Shown here one piece after another: positions 9,075 to 18,590 of a DNA stretch of 64,000 nucleotides. Below the pieces are notes generated by a model that did no database searches, was not told where the DNA came from, and saw only the letters and a program-made list of their open reading frames with translations. The position numbers were made by a program, and so were the translations under genes. Origin of the DNA: Larkinella punicea (GTDB lineage Bacteria; Bacteroidota; Bacteroidia; Cytophagales; Spirosomataceae); assembly GCF_003334855.1 (NCBI RefSeq), contig NZ_QOWE01000011.1:186001-250000 (forward strand). Reading direction: 5' to 3'. Within the stretch, counting starts at the first letter, position 1. Each line of letters begins with the position of its first letter.

Positions 9075-10619
9075 ATGTCAACCACTAAACGACTGATTTC
9101 AGGTACAGCGGCTTCCTGGGCAAGGATTGGGGTTACCATGCTCACTCAGGTGGCTCTTGTTCCCATCTTTCTGAGCTATTGGGACATTCAAACCTACGGG
9201 GTATACATTGCCATTCAGGCACTGATCAATGTTTTAAATACCCTTGGGAGAGGCTACAGCGATTATTTACAATTTGAATTTTTGAAATTTGGTACCACCA
9301 ACCGACCCCAAATTGCCTCCTTGCTTTGGTCCGGGGTCAGTGTCATTCTGATCCTAAGTGTTCTGGAACTCTCCATTTTATATTATATCGCTTTTTACAG
9401 CAATATCGAGTTCTTGTTCAACGAAAAAAGCGTCAACAATCCGGACTTTAGAAATCAGGTTGGCTGGTCGCTCATGCTGCAATGGGTTACGTGGATAGCC
9501 TCCAACATTATCGGTCTGTTTTTTAGAGCATTAAACCCCTTCGGCTACTACCCCCGGATGGAATGGTGGAACGTGATTTCGTCCATTCTTACTTCACTTA
9601 TTACGGTGGTTTTTATCATCAATGGTGCCGATTTACTGGGGGTTAACATCGCGGCATCCGCAGGGTCAATGGCGATCATGTTCATTCAATTTCTGGATAC
9701 CAACGCGCTGTTAAAGCGGGAAAGCATTCAAATCACGGCGGCTTCCGTGCGGATGGGCTTCGAAAAGTACGTTACCTCCATTACGTTGTCGGGCCGGTAT
9801 TTTCTGGAAAATTTCAAACAGCAGGGCGTTCGGCTGTTGCTGTCTCCCCTGGTGGGCGCAGCCAGTCTGGCGGCTTTTGTAACGATGCGAACCGGTGCCA
9901 ATGTGGCCTTGCAAGGGCTCTCTACCATTACGAACCCGTTGATGCCGGAATTGATGCGGTTTCTGCACACCAAGGATCAGGAACGAATGCAGGTCGCTTT
10001 CGATAGCATCTGGCTGGTGGTGGTGGCTGTTCTGGCTCCTGCCGTGCTGGTGATCCATGCCATCGCTCCTTTCCTGTTTACGATGTGGACGAAAGGCCAG
10101 ATTGTATACGATCCTTATCTGTTCGCCACGCTATCGTTGAGTGTGCTGGTGTATGGCATTGCCCAACCCGCCACTGCGATCGTCACCGGGAATAATTTGC
10201 TCAAATTGCAAATGGGTATTTCGCTGGTATCGTCACTGATCGTTATCGCCGGTATCTTTTTCCTCGTTCCCCAAATCAGCATCGTTGGCGCCGGCATATC
10301 GCTTTTAACCGCCGAAATCGCAGCCGCTATTGGGTTCCGGTATTACGCCAGAAAATGGCTCCAGTTGCATCACATGCGCTGGCCGAACCAATCGTACGGT
10401 ATCGCGATCCGATCCGTCCTGATAGCGGCTTTTGGCATGATCATGATGAGTGCATTCCCGGACTATTACCTGTTGTATCTGGCCGTGTCTTTTGTGGCGT
10501 TATGCTGGAATATAAAGAAATATTGGGAGCTGTTTTCAAAGATTGGGGTGGAGAAAACCTTGTTATTATTAAGTCGTCTGCCCGTTATTGGCAAGTACTG
10601 TTACAGCAAAACAGCCTAA
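9075..10619 (+). CDS. Wzx-like lipid-linked oligosaccharide flippase
   Basis: A 514-residue polytopic protein with about 12-14 hydrophobic helices, opening with RLISGTAASWARIGVTMLTQ, a typical start for the MVF/Wzx polysaccharide transporter group. It contains polar residues between helices (for example RTGANVALQGLSTITNPLMPELMR) and ends in a short cytoplasmic tail. It would flip the undecaprenyl-linked repeat unit across the inner membrane before polymerisation. Only 7 bases separate its stop from the next gene's ATG, consistent with one operon. The family call rests on helix pattern and context, since motifs are weak in this group. Confidence 0.88.
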   Translation: MSTTKRLISGTAASWARIGVTMLTQVALVPIFLSYWDIQTYGVYIAIQALINVLNTLGRGYSDYLQFEFLKFGTTNRPQIASLLWSGVSVILILSVLELSILYYIAFYSNIEFLFNEKSVNNPDFRNQVGWSLMLQWVTWIASNIIGLFFRALNPFGYYPRMEWWNVISSILTSLITVVFIINGADLLGVNIAASAGSMAIMFIQFLDTNALLKRESIQITAASVRMGFEKYVTSITLSGRYFLENFKQQGVRLLLSPLVGAASLAAFVTMRTGANVALQGLSTITNPLMPELMRFLHTKDQERMQVAFDSIWLVVVAVLAPAVLVIHAIAPFLFTMWTKGQIVYDPYLFATLSLSVLVYGIAQPATAIVTGNNLLKLQMGISLVSSLIVIAGIFFLVPQISIVGAGISLLTAEIAAAIGFRYYARKWLQLHHMRWPNQSYGIAIRSVLIAAFGMIMMSAFPDYYLLYLAVSFVALCWNIKKYWELFSKIGVEKTLLLLSRLPVIGKYCYSKTA

Positions 10620-10626
10620 TTCAATC

Positions 10627-11790
10627 ATGAAGGTTACCCAGTTGGCGATCGGAAGGTTTCATCACTTCCACCTCGCAAGACAATTAGAACGATTAGGATT
10701 GCTGGAAAGGATATACACGGGCTTTCCTAAATTTAAATTAAAAGACGAGCAGGGTATTCCGAAGGATAAAGTAAAAACGTTTCCGTGGATTCATACGCCC
10801 TACATGAAAAGAGGGTTGATTGGAATTCAGTACTGGGAGTGGTTATCGGAAGAATGGGAATGGATCGATAAACAGGTGATTGATAAATATGTGGCCGGAA
10901 AAATTAACCATCCGACCATCCTGATTGCTTTGTCGGGGAACGGGTTGCACGCCGGTAAAAAAGCAAAAGACAACAACGGTTATTTCATCTGCGACCGGGG
11001 CTCATCCCACATCCGGTTTCAGGATCAAATCCTGCGCGAAGAATACGCCCGCTGGGGATTTACGTTTCGGGGAGTCGACCCGCGGGTGATCGAAAAGGAA
11101 GAAATTGAATATGAACAGGCCGACCGGATTACGATTCCTTCTGAATTCGTAAAGCAAACATTTATCGATCAGGGCGTTCCCGAAAGCAAACTTTCTAAAA
11201 TACCGTATGGTGCCCGGCTGGAGCGGTTTTATAAAGTGGCCGAACCCGACACGGATAAATTTAAAGTACTCTGGGTGGGCAATGTGTGCCTTCGGAAAGG
11301 GTTCATGTATGCCTTACATGCCTTCCAGAACCTCCGGCATCCCAACAAGGAATTTGTCGTTATCGGAACGGTTGAATCAGAAATAAAACAATTGCTGATC
11401 GGACAAAACCTGGACAAGGTGTTTTTTTTAGGCCTGATCCCAAACGCTCAACTCCCCCGCATGTATAGTACCGCCAGCGTATTTATCATCCCGAGTTTAG
11501 AAGAAGGATTGGCCATGGTGCAGGGAGAAGCGTTGGCGTGTGGTTGTCCGGTAATTGCCAGTGTGAATTCGGGATCGGAAGATTTATTTAAAGACGGTCA
11601 GGAAGGCTTTATCGTACCCATTCGGAATCCGGCAATCATGACTGATAAATTAGTGCAGTTGGCGGATGACCCGGCCTTGCGGGATCGCATGTCGGTGGCA
11701 GCCATCGAATGCGTGAAAAGCATGGGCGGGTGGGATCGCTACGGCGAAGGTTTTCGGGAAACACTACTAGCCCTGGTCGAAGGAAAATGA
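10627..11790 (+). CDS. Glycosyltransferase family 4 (GT-B fold)
   Basis: I choose the ATG at 10627 (MKVTQLAIGRFHHFHLARQL); the open frame extends upstream to 10588 but that part overlaps the flippase gene and looks like its shadow. The 387-residue protein has an N-terminal acceptor domain and a C-terminal donor-binding domain starting near 220 (KVLWVGNVCLRKGF). The retaining-GT signature E-x7-E appears in PSLEEGLAMVQGEALACGCPVIA. It would add one sugar to the lipid-linked repeat unit at the inner face of the membrane. Its TGA overlaps the ATG of the polymerase gene (ATGA at 11787-11790), which suggests translational coupling. Donor sugar unknown. Confidence 0.9.
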   Translation: MKVTQLAIGRFHHFHLARQLERLGLLERIYTGFPKFKLKDEQGIPKDKVKTFPWIHTPYMKRGLIGIQYWEWLSEEWEWIDKQVIDKYVAGKINHPTILIALSGNGLHAGKKAKDNNGYFICDRGSSHIRFQDQILREEYARWGFTFRGVDPRVIEKEEIEYEQADRITIPSEFVKQTFIDQGVPESKLSKIPYGARLERFYKVAEPDTDKFKVLWVGNVCLRKGFMYALHAFQNLRHPNKEFVVIGTVESEIKQLLIGQNLDKVFFLGLIPNAQLPRMYSTASVFIIPSLEEGLAMVQGEALACGCPVIASVNSGSEDLFKDGQEGFIVPIRNPAIMTDKLVQLADDPALRDRMSVAAIECVKSMGGWDRYGEGFRETLLALVEGK

Positions 11791-13433
11791 GCATGGTAGC
11801 CAGTCAGAAACGGCCTCTCACATCCGCACCGCAGACGCCTGTCCTGCCGGTTCAGCCGCGCTTTATTTTTTTGGGGCTGTTCAAACGGTGGATCTGGATT
11901 GCGGTTTTTGTGGCCGCGCTGCTGCAAAGTCTGTTTTTCTTTAGCCCTGCCAATCTGTTTGCGGTAGTGTTTGTCCTCTTCGCGTGGGGACTGGCCGATA
12001 AATTTGTTCTGACGGCTTTTAACTTATCAAAATATACCTTTTCAACCGTTATCATCCTGGGGTTTTCACTCACCCAGTATGTCTTGCCGCTGATCTTTAC
12101 GCTGCTCGAAGGAAAACCGATCACCTATAATCTTAAATTTCCGTACAGCGTTTTTATCCATTCTTTATTGGCGCTGGTGGTTTTTATAACGTCCCATCAT
12201 CTCTATAAAAAATGGCGCGAAGGGCTTGCCGGCAGACTGTATTATAAACTGAGTCTGGTTTTAAAGCGGAATTATTTTTTTGCGACACCCTCCGATCTGC
12301 AAATCTGGATTATTGGCTTTGTGGGATTAGCCGGTATGGCGGTTACATACCTCAGTGGCAGCCATTTTGATGGAACCGCCGAAGAAAGAGGAACGGTGGC
12401 GAAATTTTTCCAGGGATTGGTACCGTATGCGTATACGCCCTTATTCCTGTTATTAAGACCCTTGTTTTCGTTAAAAAGACCGCCTTTCGTTAAACCGCCG
12501 ACGCTTAAAGTCATGATTTTTGCTTCCATGCTGTTGTTTGTCGGGATGGGCGGAAACAGCCGCGGGCTTTTCATGACCGGTATCAGTGCGGTGGGAATTG
12601 CCTATCTGATTGGGCTCTTATTAGGCAAATTCGACCACAATATCTTCAATTTTAAAAATGCCCTCCTGGCCGGTTTAGGTCTCTGGATTATAACCGGTCC
12701 GCTCGCGGATTTAGGCACGTCCATGGTGATTGTCAGGGCGCAGAGAAGCAATCTGACCAGTACGGAACTGGTGCTGAAAACGCTCGAGGTTTTGCAGAAT
12801 AAAAAAGCCATCAAGCAGTTCAGAGCCATGAATACGGTGATTGAAGTTCGGGATTGGGATGAGACGTATTTTGATAACATCTTCCTGTCGAGATTCTGCA
12901 ACCTGAAATACAACGATGCCAGCCTGGAACTGGCGTATAAAATGGGCAAGCCGAACGACGATATGCTCAGTTATTCCATCGATAAATTCTGGGCTATTTT
13001 GCCGTTGCCGGTTCTAAATTTTTTCCACATCAAAGTGGATAAACTCACGGTCAATGCGTCCTCCTACGGAGATTATTTGTACGACCGATCGGGCGGTAAA
13101 GGGGGATTGGGCGGTTTTCGAACGGGCCATTTTGCCGGTACCGGTATGGCGACTTTTGGGTGGTGGTATCTCTTGTGGTTGGGCATTGGCATCATCCCCC
13201 TGTTTTTACTGGTTGACTTATTTGTCATGTATTACCAGCAGGGGGCCGTGATGACTACCTGTTTAAGTCTGGCCGGGCTCATTCAAATGAACTTCTTCTT
13301 TACCTTGTTTTCGGTTTCTAATTTTTCGGAAAGCGTCGTAAATATTTATGCTTTTTTAATGCGGGGCTGGATACAGGATGCCCTTCTCTACTGGTTTATC
13401 CTGTTGGCCCTTCGCAAGCTCCGTCTTTTTTAA
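11787..13433 (+). CDS. Wzy-like O-antigen/exopolysaccharide polymerase (polytopic membrane protein)
   Basis: The start is set at the ATG at 11787, which overlaps the previous stop by four bases; the longer open frame from 11709 is out-of-frame overlap with the upstream gene. The 548-residue protein has about 10-12 hydrophobic helices and a large periplasmic loop (about 330-450), the layout expected of Wzy polymerases, which share little sequence. The loop includes RSGGKGGLGGFRTGHFAGTG. Within a complete set of priming, flipping and export genes, this is the only good candidate for the polymerase. No family signature was recognised, so the function is inferred from topology and location. Confidence 0.75.
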   Translation: MSMVASQKRPLTSAPQTPVLPVQPRFIFLGLFKRWIWIAVFVAALLQSLFFFSPANLFAVVFVLFAWGLADKFVLTAFNLSKYTFSTVIILGFSLTQYVLPLIFTLLEGKPITYNLKFPYSVFIHSLLALVVFITSHHLYKKWREGLAGRLYYKLSLVLKRNYFFATPSDLQIWIIGFVGLAGMAVTYLSGSHFDGTAEERGTVAKFFQGLVPYAYTPLFLLLRPLFSLKRPPFVKPPTLKVMIFASMLLFVGMGGNSRGLFMTGISAVGIAYLIGLLLGKFDHNIFNFKNALLAGLGLWIITGPLADLGTSMVIVRAQRSNLTSTELVLKTLEVLQNKKAIKQFRAMNTVIEVRDWDETYFDNIFLSRFCNLKYNDASLELAYKMGKPNDDMLSYSIDKFWAILPLPVLNFFHIKVDKLTVNASSYGDYLYDRSGGKGGLGGFRTGHFAGTGMATFGWWYLLWLGIGIIPLFLLVDLFVMYYQQGAVMTTCLSLAGLIQMNFFFTLFSVSNFSESVVNIYAFLMRGWIQDALLYWFILLALRKLRLF

Positions 13434-13439
13434 GGTCGT

Positions 13440-14489
13440 ATGACGATTGTATACATTGGTGACGATAACCCGTCCTCTACCTCATTTCACCGGTTTCTGG
13501 CGCTGAAAAGATTGGGGCATCTGGTAACGATTTATAACCCGCAGGATGCGTGTAAAGAGCAGTTGCAGGGGTTTTTAGGTTCCAAAATTCATTTTCGTAC
13601 CGGCTATCAATTTCTGCAAAACCGGATCCGGAAATGGCTTACGACGGTACTCGAAAAGCAGAAAACCGTTGATTTAATCTGGGTGGATAGTGGGGAGTTA
13701 ATCGGTAAATCGGCGCTGGAAACCTTGAAAATCGCTGGTGCTCCGGTGGTTCTTTACAACGTCGATGATCCTACGGGAAAACGGGACGGCGGCCGGTTTA
13801 AATCCCTGCTGAGAGCGCTGCCCTTTTATGATTTAGTCGTTGTGGTGCGCACCGAATCCGAAAAAGAATGCCGTGAACTTGGCGCGTCCAACGTCTTGCT
13901 GGTCTACCGGAGTTACGACGAAGAAGCCCATAAACCGTATGATACGCTGGCAGAAATTCCGACGCAATTTCAATCGGAAATCGCCTTTATCGGCACCTGG
14001 ATGCGGTATGAAAAAAGAGACGATTTTTTGTTGAAATTAATCCAGAACGGTTTGCCGGTGGCGATTTGGGGCGACCGCTGGCAGAAATCACCGCACTGGA
14101 ACGCGTTGAAAGCCCATTACCGGGGTGGGGCTCTGGGAGGCCGGGATTACGTGGCCGCCATTCAGGGGGCAAAGCTCTGCATCGGGATGCTCTCGAAAGG
14201 AAACCGGGATTTACACACCCAGCGCTCGCTCGAAATCCCGTTTATCGGCGGTTTGTTCTGCGCTGAACGCACTTCCGAACACACGGAAATGTACCAGGAA
14301 GATGAAGAAGCGGTTTTCTGGAACGATGTAGACGAATGCATCCTGACCTGCCGGGACCTGCTGGGGAATGAACCCAAAAGAGAATCGATACGCCGGGCCG
14401 GTATGCGGAGAGTCCGGGAAAACAAGGTGGGAAACGAAGATATCTGCACCCGAATCATTGAAGAGCTAAAACGCAATCAGGCCATTTAA
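13440..14489 (+). CDS. CgeB/YkvP-type glycosyltransferase
   Basis: A 349-residue protein that opens with TIVYIGDDNPSSTSFHRFLAL and ends in a Glyco_trans_1_2-type domain. The region about 260-300 (RSLEIPFIGGLFCAERTSEH, then YQEDEEAVFW) is the characteristic end of the CgeB/YkvP group, where the nucleotide-sugar site lies. It is soluble, with no membrane helix. The gene starts 7 bases after the polymerase gene and ends 2 bases before the next. It probably adds a sugar to the growing repeat unit; donor and linkage cannot be assigned. Confidence 0.85.
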   Translation: MTIVYIGDDNPSSTSFHRFLALKRLGHLVTIYNPQDACKEQLQGFLGSKIHFRTGYQFLQNRIRKWLTTVLEKQKTVDLIWVDSGELIGKSALETLKIAGAPVVLYNVDDPTGKRDGGRFKSLLRALPFYDLVVVVRTESEKECRELGASNVLLVYRSYDEEAHKPYDTLAEIPTQFQSEIAFIGTWMRYEKRDDFLLKLIQNGLPVAIWGDRWQKSPHWNALKAHYRGGALGGRDYVAAIQGAKLCIGMLSKGNRDLHTQRSLEIPFIGGLFCAERTSEHTEMYQEDEEAVFWNDVDECILTCRDLLGNEPKRESIRRAGMRRVRENKVGNEDICTRIIEELKRNQAI

Positions 14490-14490
14490 C

Positions 14491-15687
14491 ATGCGGATCG
14501 TTATTTTTTGTCACCCGTCCTTTCCCGGTTCGCAAAGTATGCCGCGCTATGCCCACTGGCTGGCTAGTGGTATGCAGGCACGCGGACATGAGGTGGAGTC
14601 GTGGCAACCGAAACCGTTCTTTTATACGCTGCCCGTTCCGGAGGCTTTAAAAAAATGGCTGGGCTACATCGATCAGTATATTTTATTCCCGATTCAGGTT
14701 CGGCAACGAATCAAAGGATTACCGAAGCAGACCTTGTTTGTCTTTGCCGATCAAGCCCTCGGACCTTGGGTGCCGTTGGTCGCGGATCGGCCGCATGTCA
14801 TTCACTGCCACGACTTCCTGGCGCAGCGATCGGCTCTGGGCGAAATTCCGGAAAATCAGACGGGCTGGACCGGGAAATTGTATCAGGCGTATATCCGGCG
14901 GGGATACCGGAAGGGCAGAAATTTTATTTCGGTTTCCAACAAAACGCAGGGCGATCTTCATCAGTTTTTAAAAGCATCTCCGGCGTTTTCAGCGGTTATT
15001 TATAATGGGGTCAATCTCAATTATACGCCGGGTCAGGCAGCAGAATCCCGCTCGGTGTTGAGTGCCCGGTTTGGCATCGATTTATCGTCCGGTTACCTCG
15101 TACACGTCGGCGGTAATCAGTGGTATAAAAACCGCAAAGGCGTGCTGGAGATGTATGATGCGTGGCGAAAAGCCTATTCACAGTCCATACCGCTGTTAAT
15201 GATCGGCGAAGAGCCCACACCGGAGCTGTCGGAACTGGCGCAGACGTCGGCGTTTCAAAAAGATATTCATTTTCTGACGGGTGTTGACGATCAGCACGTG
15301 GTTCATGCGTACCGGGGCGCTCAAGTGTTCTTGTTTCCGTCTCTGGCCGAAGGCTTTGGCTGGCCGATCGCCGAAGCCATGGCGTGCGGCTGTCGGGTGA
15401 TGACCACCAGCGAGGCACCCATGACGGAAGTGGCCGGCACAGCGGCTACCTTGCTCCGGCGTCGGCCCCTCGATGAACTCGATAGCCAGCTTTGGGCGGA
15501 CGAGGGGGCCGTTCGTATTCAGCAGATCCTGAACGAAACGGCTGAAAAACGCCGGGAGTGGATCGACGGAGGGTTGACGAATATCAAACGGTTCACGATC
15601 GAAAACGCGACCGATCAGCTTGAGGATGCCTACCAGAAAATCCTTGGGACGTATCATTTTGCCAGTCAAACTCACACACTCGTTTAA
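14491..15687 (+). CDS. Glycosyltransferase family 4
   Basis: A 398-residue GT-B protein. The N-terminal domain begins MRIVIFCHPSFPGSQSMPRY; the C-terminal domain begins near 205 (YLVHVGGNQWYKNRKGV). The E-x7-E motif is in FPSLAEGFGWPIAEAMACGC. No membrane segment is visible. It lies 1 base after the previous stop and 14 bases before the next gene, so it is part of a tightly packed glycosyltransferase block. Predicted to transfer a hexose or related sugar to the lipid-linked intermediate; the exact donor is unknown. Confidence 0.9.
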   Translation: MRIVIFCHPSFPGSQSMPRYAHWLASGMQARGHEVESWQPKPFFYTLPVPEALKKWLGYIDQYILFPIQVRQRIKGLPKQTLFVFADQALGPWVPLVADRPHVIHCHDFLAQRSALGEIPENQTGWTGKLYQAYIRRGYRKGRNFISVSNKTQGDLHQFLKASPAFSAVIYNGVNLNYTPGQAAESRSVLSARFGIDLSSGYLVHVGGNQWYKNRKGVLEMYDAWRKAYSQSIPLLMIGEEPTPELSELAQTSAFQKDIHFLTGVDDQHVVHAYRGAQVFLFPSLAEGFGWPIAEAMACGCRVMTTSEAPMTEVAGTAATLLRRRPLDELDSQLWADEGAVRIQQILNETAEKRREWIDGGLTNIKRFTIENATDQLEDAYQKILGTYHFASQTHTLV

Positions 15688-15701
15688 TTCCGGTCGTAGT
15701 C

Positions 15702-16862
15702 ATGCACATTCTTCATGTCGTTTCGGGAATCGATCCAAAAGCAGGCGGAGTAAGCCAGGCCTTGCAGACGATGATCAAAGGGTTATCGCAGCTTTCGGTT
15801 CAAAATACCGTGGTGACGCTGGACGACCCTCAGGCGGTTTATTTGCAGCATGTAACGTTCCCGGTTTTCGCAACGGGTCCCGCCAAAAGCGCCTGGCAGT
15901 ATAGTGCTGATTTTTTGCCCTGGATGAAGGAGCACGTAACGCAGTATGATTGGGTGATTGTTCACGGTCTTTGGCAATACCATACCTATGCGACCCACAA
16001 AGCCCTGGCACAATTAAAGGCGAAAAAGCCGAAACTCTACGTCATGCCCCACGGTATGCTGGACCCCTGGTTTCAACGGGCCGCCGGACGTAAACTAAAG
16101 GCCATTCGCAACTGGATTTTCTGGCAGCTCATCGAAAACAAAGTCGTCAATCAAGCAGACGGTTTGCTGTTTACCTGTGAAATGGAGAAGACGCTGGCCG
16201 AAATTCCCTTTCGACCCTATTCCCCCAAAACGGAACAGGTTGTGAGTCTGGGCGTAGAAGCTTCTCCCGCTTTTACACCGGCGATGGCACTGGCTTTTCA
16301 GGGAAAATGCCCGGGACTCAGCCGGTCGTTTATTCTGTTTATCAGCCGGATTCACGTTAAAAAAGGGGTCGATTTACTGATCGATGCGTACCGGAGACTG
16401 AAGGCTGAGGGCATCCAATTGCCACAACTGGTAATTGCCGGTCCGGGTCTGGAAACCGCTTACGGGCAGGAAATGCAGCAGCGGGCCGGCGGAGATACTG
16501 ACATTCTGTTTCCCGGTATGCTCGAAGGAAACGCGAAATGGGGCGGTTTTCACACCTGCGAAGCGTTTATTCTGCCCAGTCATCAGGAAAATTTTGGCAT
16601 CGCCGTCGTAGAAGCACTGGCCTGTGCGAAACCGGTTCTTATTTCGGATCAAATTAACATATGGAAGGAAATCGAACTCGAAAAAGCCGGGATGATCGAA
16701 AATGATACGGAAAACGGCACCTATACGCTGCTCCAACGCTGGACTGCCCTGACGGGTGACCAAAAGCAGCAGATGGCGTTGCGGGCCAAAACCGCTTTCG
16801 AGACCCACTTCACCATGTCACAGGCTTCCCGTCGGATGCTGCGTGCATTAAACCGTAACTAA
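15702..16862 (+). CDS. Glycosyltransferase family 4
   Basis: A 386-residue GT-B enzyme. It begins with the glycine-rich acceptor-side loop HVVSGIDPKAGGVSQAL, and the donor-side domain starts near 205 (FILFISRIHVKKGVDLLIDA). The E-x7-E signature reads PSHQENFGIAVVEALACAKP, with a Gln before the first Glu. Two His-containing segments (VIVHGLWQYHTY, YVMPHGMLDPW) match positions that bind the donor phosphates in this family. Neighbours on both sides are also family 4 transferases. Role: addition of one residue of the repeat unit; specificity unknown. Confidence 0.9.
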   Translation: MHILHVVSGIDPKAGGVSQALQTMIKGLSQLSVQNTVVTLDDPQAVYLQHVTFPVFATGPAKSAWQYSADFLPWMKEHVTQYDWVIVHGLWQYHTYATHKALAQLKAKKPKLYVMPHGMLDPWFQRAAGRKLKAIRNWIFWQLIENKVVNQADGLLFTCEMEKTLAEIPFRPYSPKTEQVVSLGVEASPAFTPAMALAFQGKCPGLSRSFILFISRIHVKKGVDLLIDAYRRLKAEGIQLPQLVIAGPGLETAYGQEMQQRAGGDTDILFPGMLEGNAKWGGFHTCEAFILPSHQENFGIAVVEALACAKPVLISDQINIWKEIELEKAGMIENDTENGTYTLLQRWTALTGDQKQQMALRAKTAFETHFTMSQASRRMLRALNRN

Positions 16863-16869
16863 TTTTATT

Positions 16870-18024
16870 ATGCGTATTGCCATTATACAAGGGGCATTTT
16901 TGCCGGTACCGCCGGTTCGGGGCGGAGCGGTCGAAAAGATATGGTATCGAATGGGGCAGGAATTTGCTGCGATGGGGCACGAAGTTGTTCACATCAGCCG
17001 GTCTCATGCCGATTTTCCTGCCAAAGAAACCGTGAACGGCGTAAGCTACGTACGGATTCCGGGGTACGAAACGCCATCATCCCTTCTTAAACTCAAATTT
17101 CTGGATTTACTATACTCGATTCGGGCCATTAAAGCCCTGCCTGAAAAGGTCGATATTATTGTTACCAATACCTTCTGGTCACCCTTTTTACTGCGCGGTG
17201 AACGCGGAAAAAAAGTCTACGTCGATGTGCAGCGGGTGCCAAAAGGCCAGATGAAATTTTACCTCCATGTCGGGGTTTTAAGGGGCTGTTCACCGGCCAT
17301 CTGTGAGGCCATCATCAAGGAGGTTGCCCCGGAATGTCATCACCTGATTTCCTACGTTCCCAATCCGGTTCCGTTTGAAATTAAAACCCTCCCGATCCGG
17401 CGCGAAAAAACGCTGCTCTTCGTGGGAAGGCTGCATCCCGAAAAAGGCGTTCACGTCTTGTTGAATGCCTTTCGATTGCTCGCCAAAGAGCAGGTATCGG
17501 GTTGGAAACTGAAAATTATCGGGCCTTCGTCTTTCGAAGAGGGGGGCGGTGGAGCGGCCTATTACCAGGAACTCCAGCAGCTTTCAACCGGGATGAACGT
17601 GGAATGGATCGGGCCGGTTTTCAACGATGATGTGCTGATTAAATACTACGCCGAAGCCGGTATTTTCTGTTATCCCGCCCAGGAAGGCAGCGGTGATGCG
17701 GCTCCGGTGGCTCCGCGCGAGGCCATGGCGTATGGGGCCGTGCCGGTGGTGTCGGGTCTCGGCTGTTTTCATGATTTCATTCAGAACGGGGAGAACGGTG
17801 CCTATTATGACCACACCGCCGACGATCAGGTCGGGGCGCTTGCGCAGGCACTTTCCGCACTGATGAATGACGAAACCCGGTTAAACTGGCTCTCGAAACA
17901 AGCCATCAAGGTGAATACCGAATACGCCATTCCCGTGATAGCCCGGCGCTTTATCGACGATTTCAGGAAGATTTATCCAGTCCCAAAAAATGATAAAAAC
18001 CCATCAGCAAGCGTCAGCGTATGA
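16870..18024 (+). CDS. Glycosyltransferase family 4
   Basis: A 384-residue GT-B enzyme that begins RIAIIQGAFLPVPPVRGGAV, with the GGA loop typical of this family. The donor-binding half starts near 178 (TLLFVGRLHPEKGVHVLLNA). The E-x7-E region has a variant form, CYPAQEGSGDAAPVAPREAMAYG, with an insertion between the acidic positions. Its last 35 bases overlap the start of the WcaF-like acetyltransferase gene in another frame, which suggests coupled translation. Sugar and acceptor unknown. Confidence 0.88.
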   Translation: MRIAIIQGAFLPVPPVRGGAVEKIWYRMGQEFAAMGHEVVHISRSHADFPAKETVNGVSYVRIPGYETPSSLLKLKFLDLLYSIRAIKALPEKVDIIVTNTFWSPFLLRGERGKKVYVDVQRVPKGQMKFYLHVGVLRGCSPAICEAIIKEVAPECHHLISYVPNPVPFEIKTLPIRREKTLLFVGRLHPEKGVHVLLNAFRLLAKEQVSGWKLKIIGPSSFEEGGGGAAYYQELQQLSTGMNVEWIGPVFNDDVLIKYYAEAGIFCYPAQEGSGDAAPVAPREAMAYGAVPVVSGLGCFHDFIQNGENGAYYDHTADDQVGALAQALSALMNDETRLNWLSKQAIKVNTEYAIPVIARRFIDDFRKIYPVPKNDKNPSASVSV

Positions 18025-18562
18025 CAGTCCCTGGACGGTAGCGCAGCGCATAAAAATGATAAGCTGGCAACTGGTCTGGACGGTATTCTGTTCCTGGACG
18101 CCCAAACCCGCCAACCCGTGGCGCCTGTTCTGGCTGCGTGTTTTCGGGGCGCAGCTAACCGGAAAACCGTTTGTTCACCAAAACGCCCGCATTCAGATTC
18201 CGTGGAACCTGGTGCTTCATGACCGCGCCTGTTTGGGCGATGGTGCCAATGCGTATTCACTGGACCGGATCGAAATTCACGAACACGCCACGGTGGCGCA
18301 GGAAGCGTATCTCTGCACCGGAACGCACGCATTCGATGAGTCGGCCCGGAATTTAATCACCGCTCCCATTGTCATCGGTGCCCACGCTTTTATCGGTGCC
18401 CGGGCGTTTATCATGCCGGGTGTTACGGTGGGTGCTCAGGCCATTGTCGGGGCTTGCAGCGTGGTGACGAAAGAGGTACGTCCGTTCGACATCGTGGCTG
18501 GAAATCCCGCCCGAATCGTTCGGAAAAGAGAATTAAAAGGCGTTAGTAAGGTCGTAAGTTGA
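17990..18562 (+). CDS. WcaF-like exopolysaccharide O-acetyltransferase (left-handed beta-helix)
   Basis: A 190-residue hexapeptide-repeat protein. The N-terminal part (YDSPWTVAQRIK, then WQLVWTVFCSWTP) matches the WcaF subfamily, supporting the ATG at 17990 although it overlaps the previous gene by 35 bases; a shorter start at 18056 would cut this part off. Hexapeptide turns run from about 65 to 175 and end in GNPARIVRKR, the usual close of this fold. The catalytic His is probably in LCTGTHAF. It would transfer acetyl from acetyl-CoA to a sugar of the repeat unit in the cytoplasm. Neighbouring GT2 and WcaI-like genes form the same trio seen in colanic-acid-like loci. Confidence 0.88.
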   Translation: MIKTHQQASAYDSPWTVAQRIKMISWQLVWTVFCSWTPKPANPWRLFWLRVFGAQLTGKPFVHQNARIQIPWNLVLHDRACLGDGANAYSLDRIEIHEHATVAQEAYLCTGTHAFDESARNLITAPIVIGAHAFIGARAFIMPGVTVGAQAIVGACSVVTKEVRPFDIVAGNPARIVRKRELKGVSKVVS

Positions 18563-18590
18563 TGGCCCAGGGCCGTATTCTGCAAACAAA

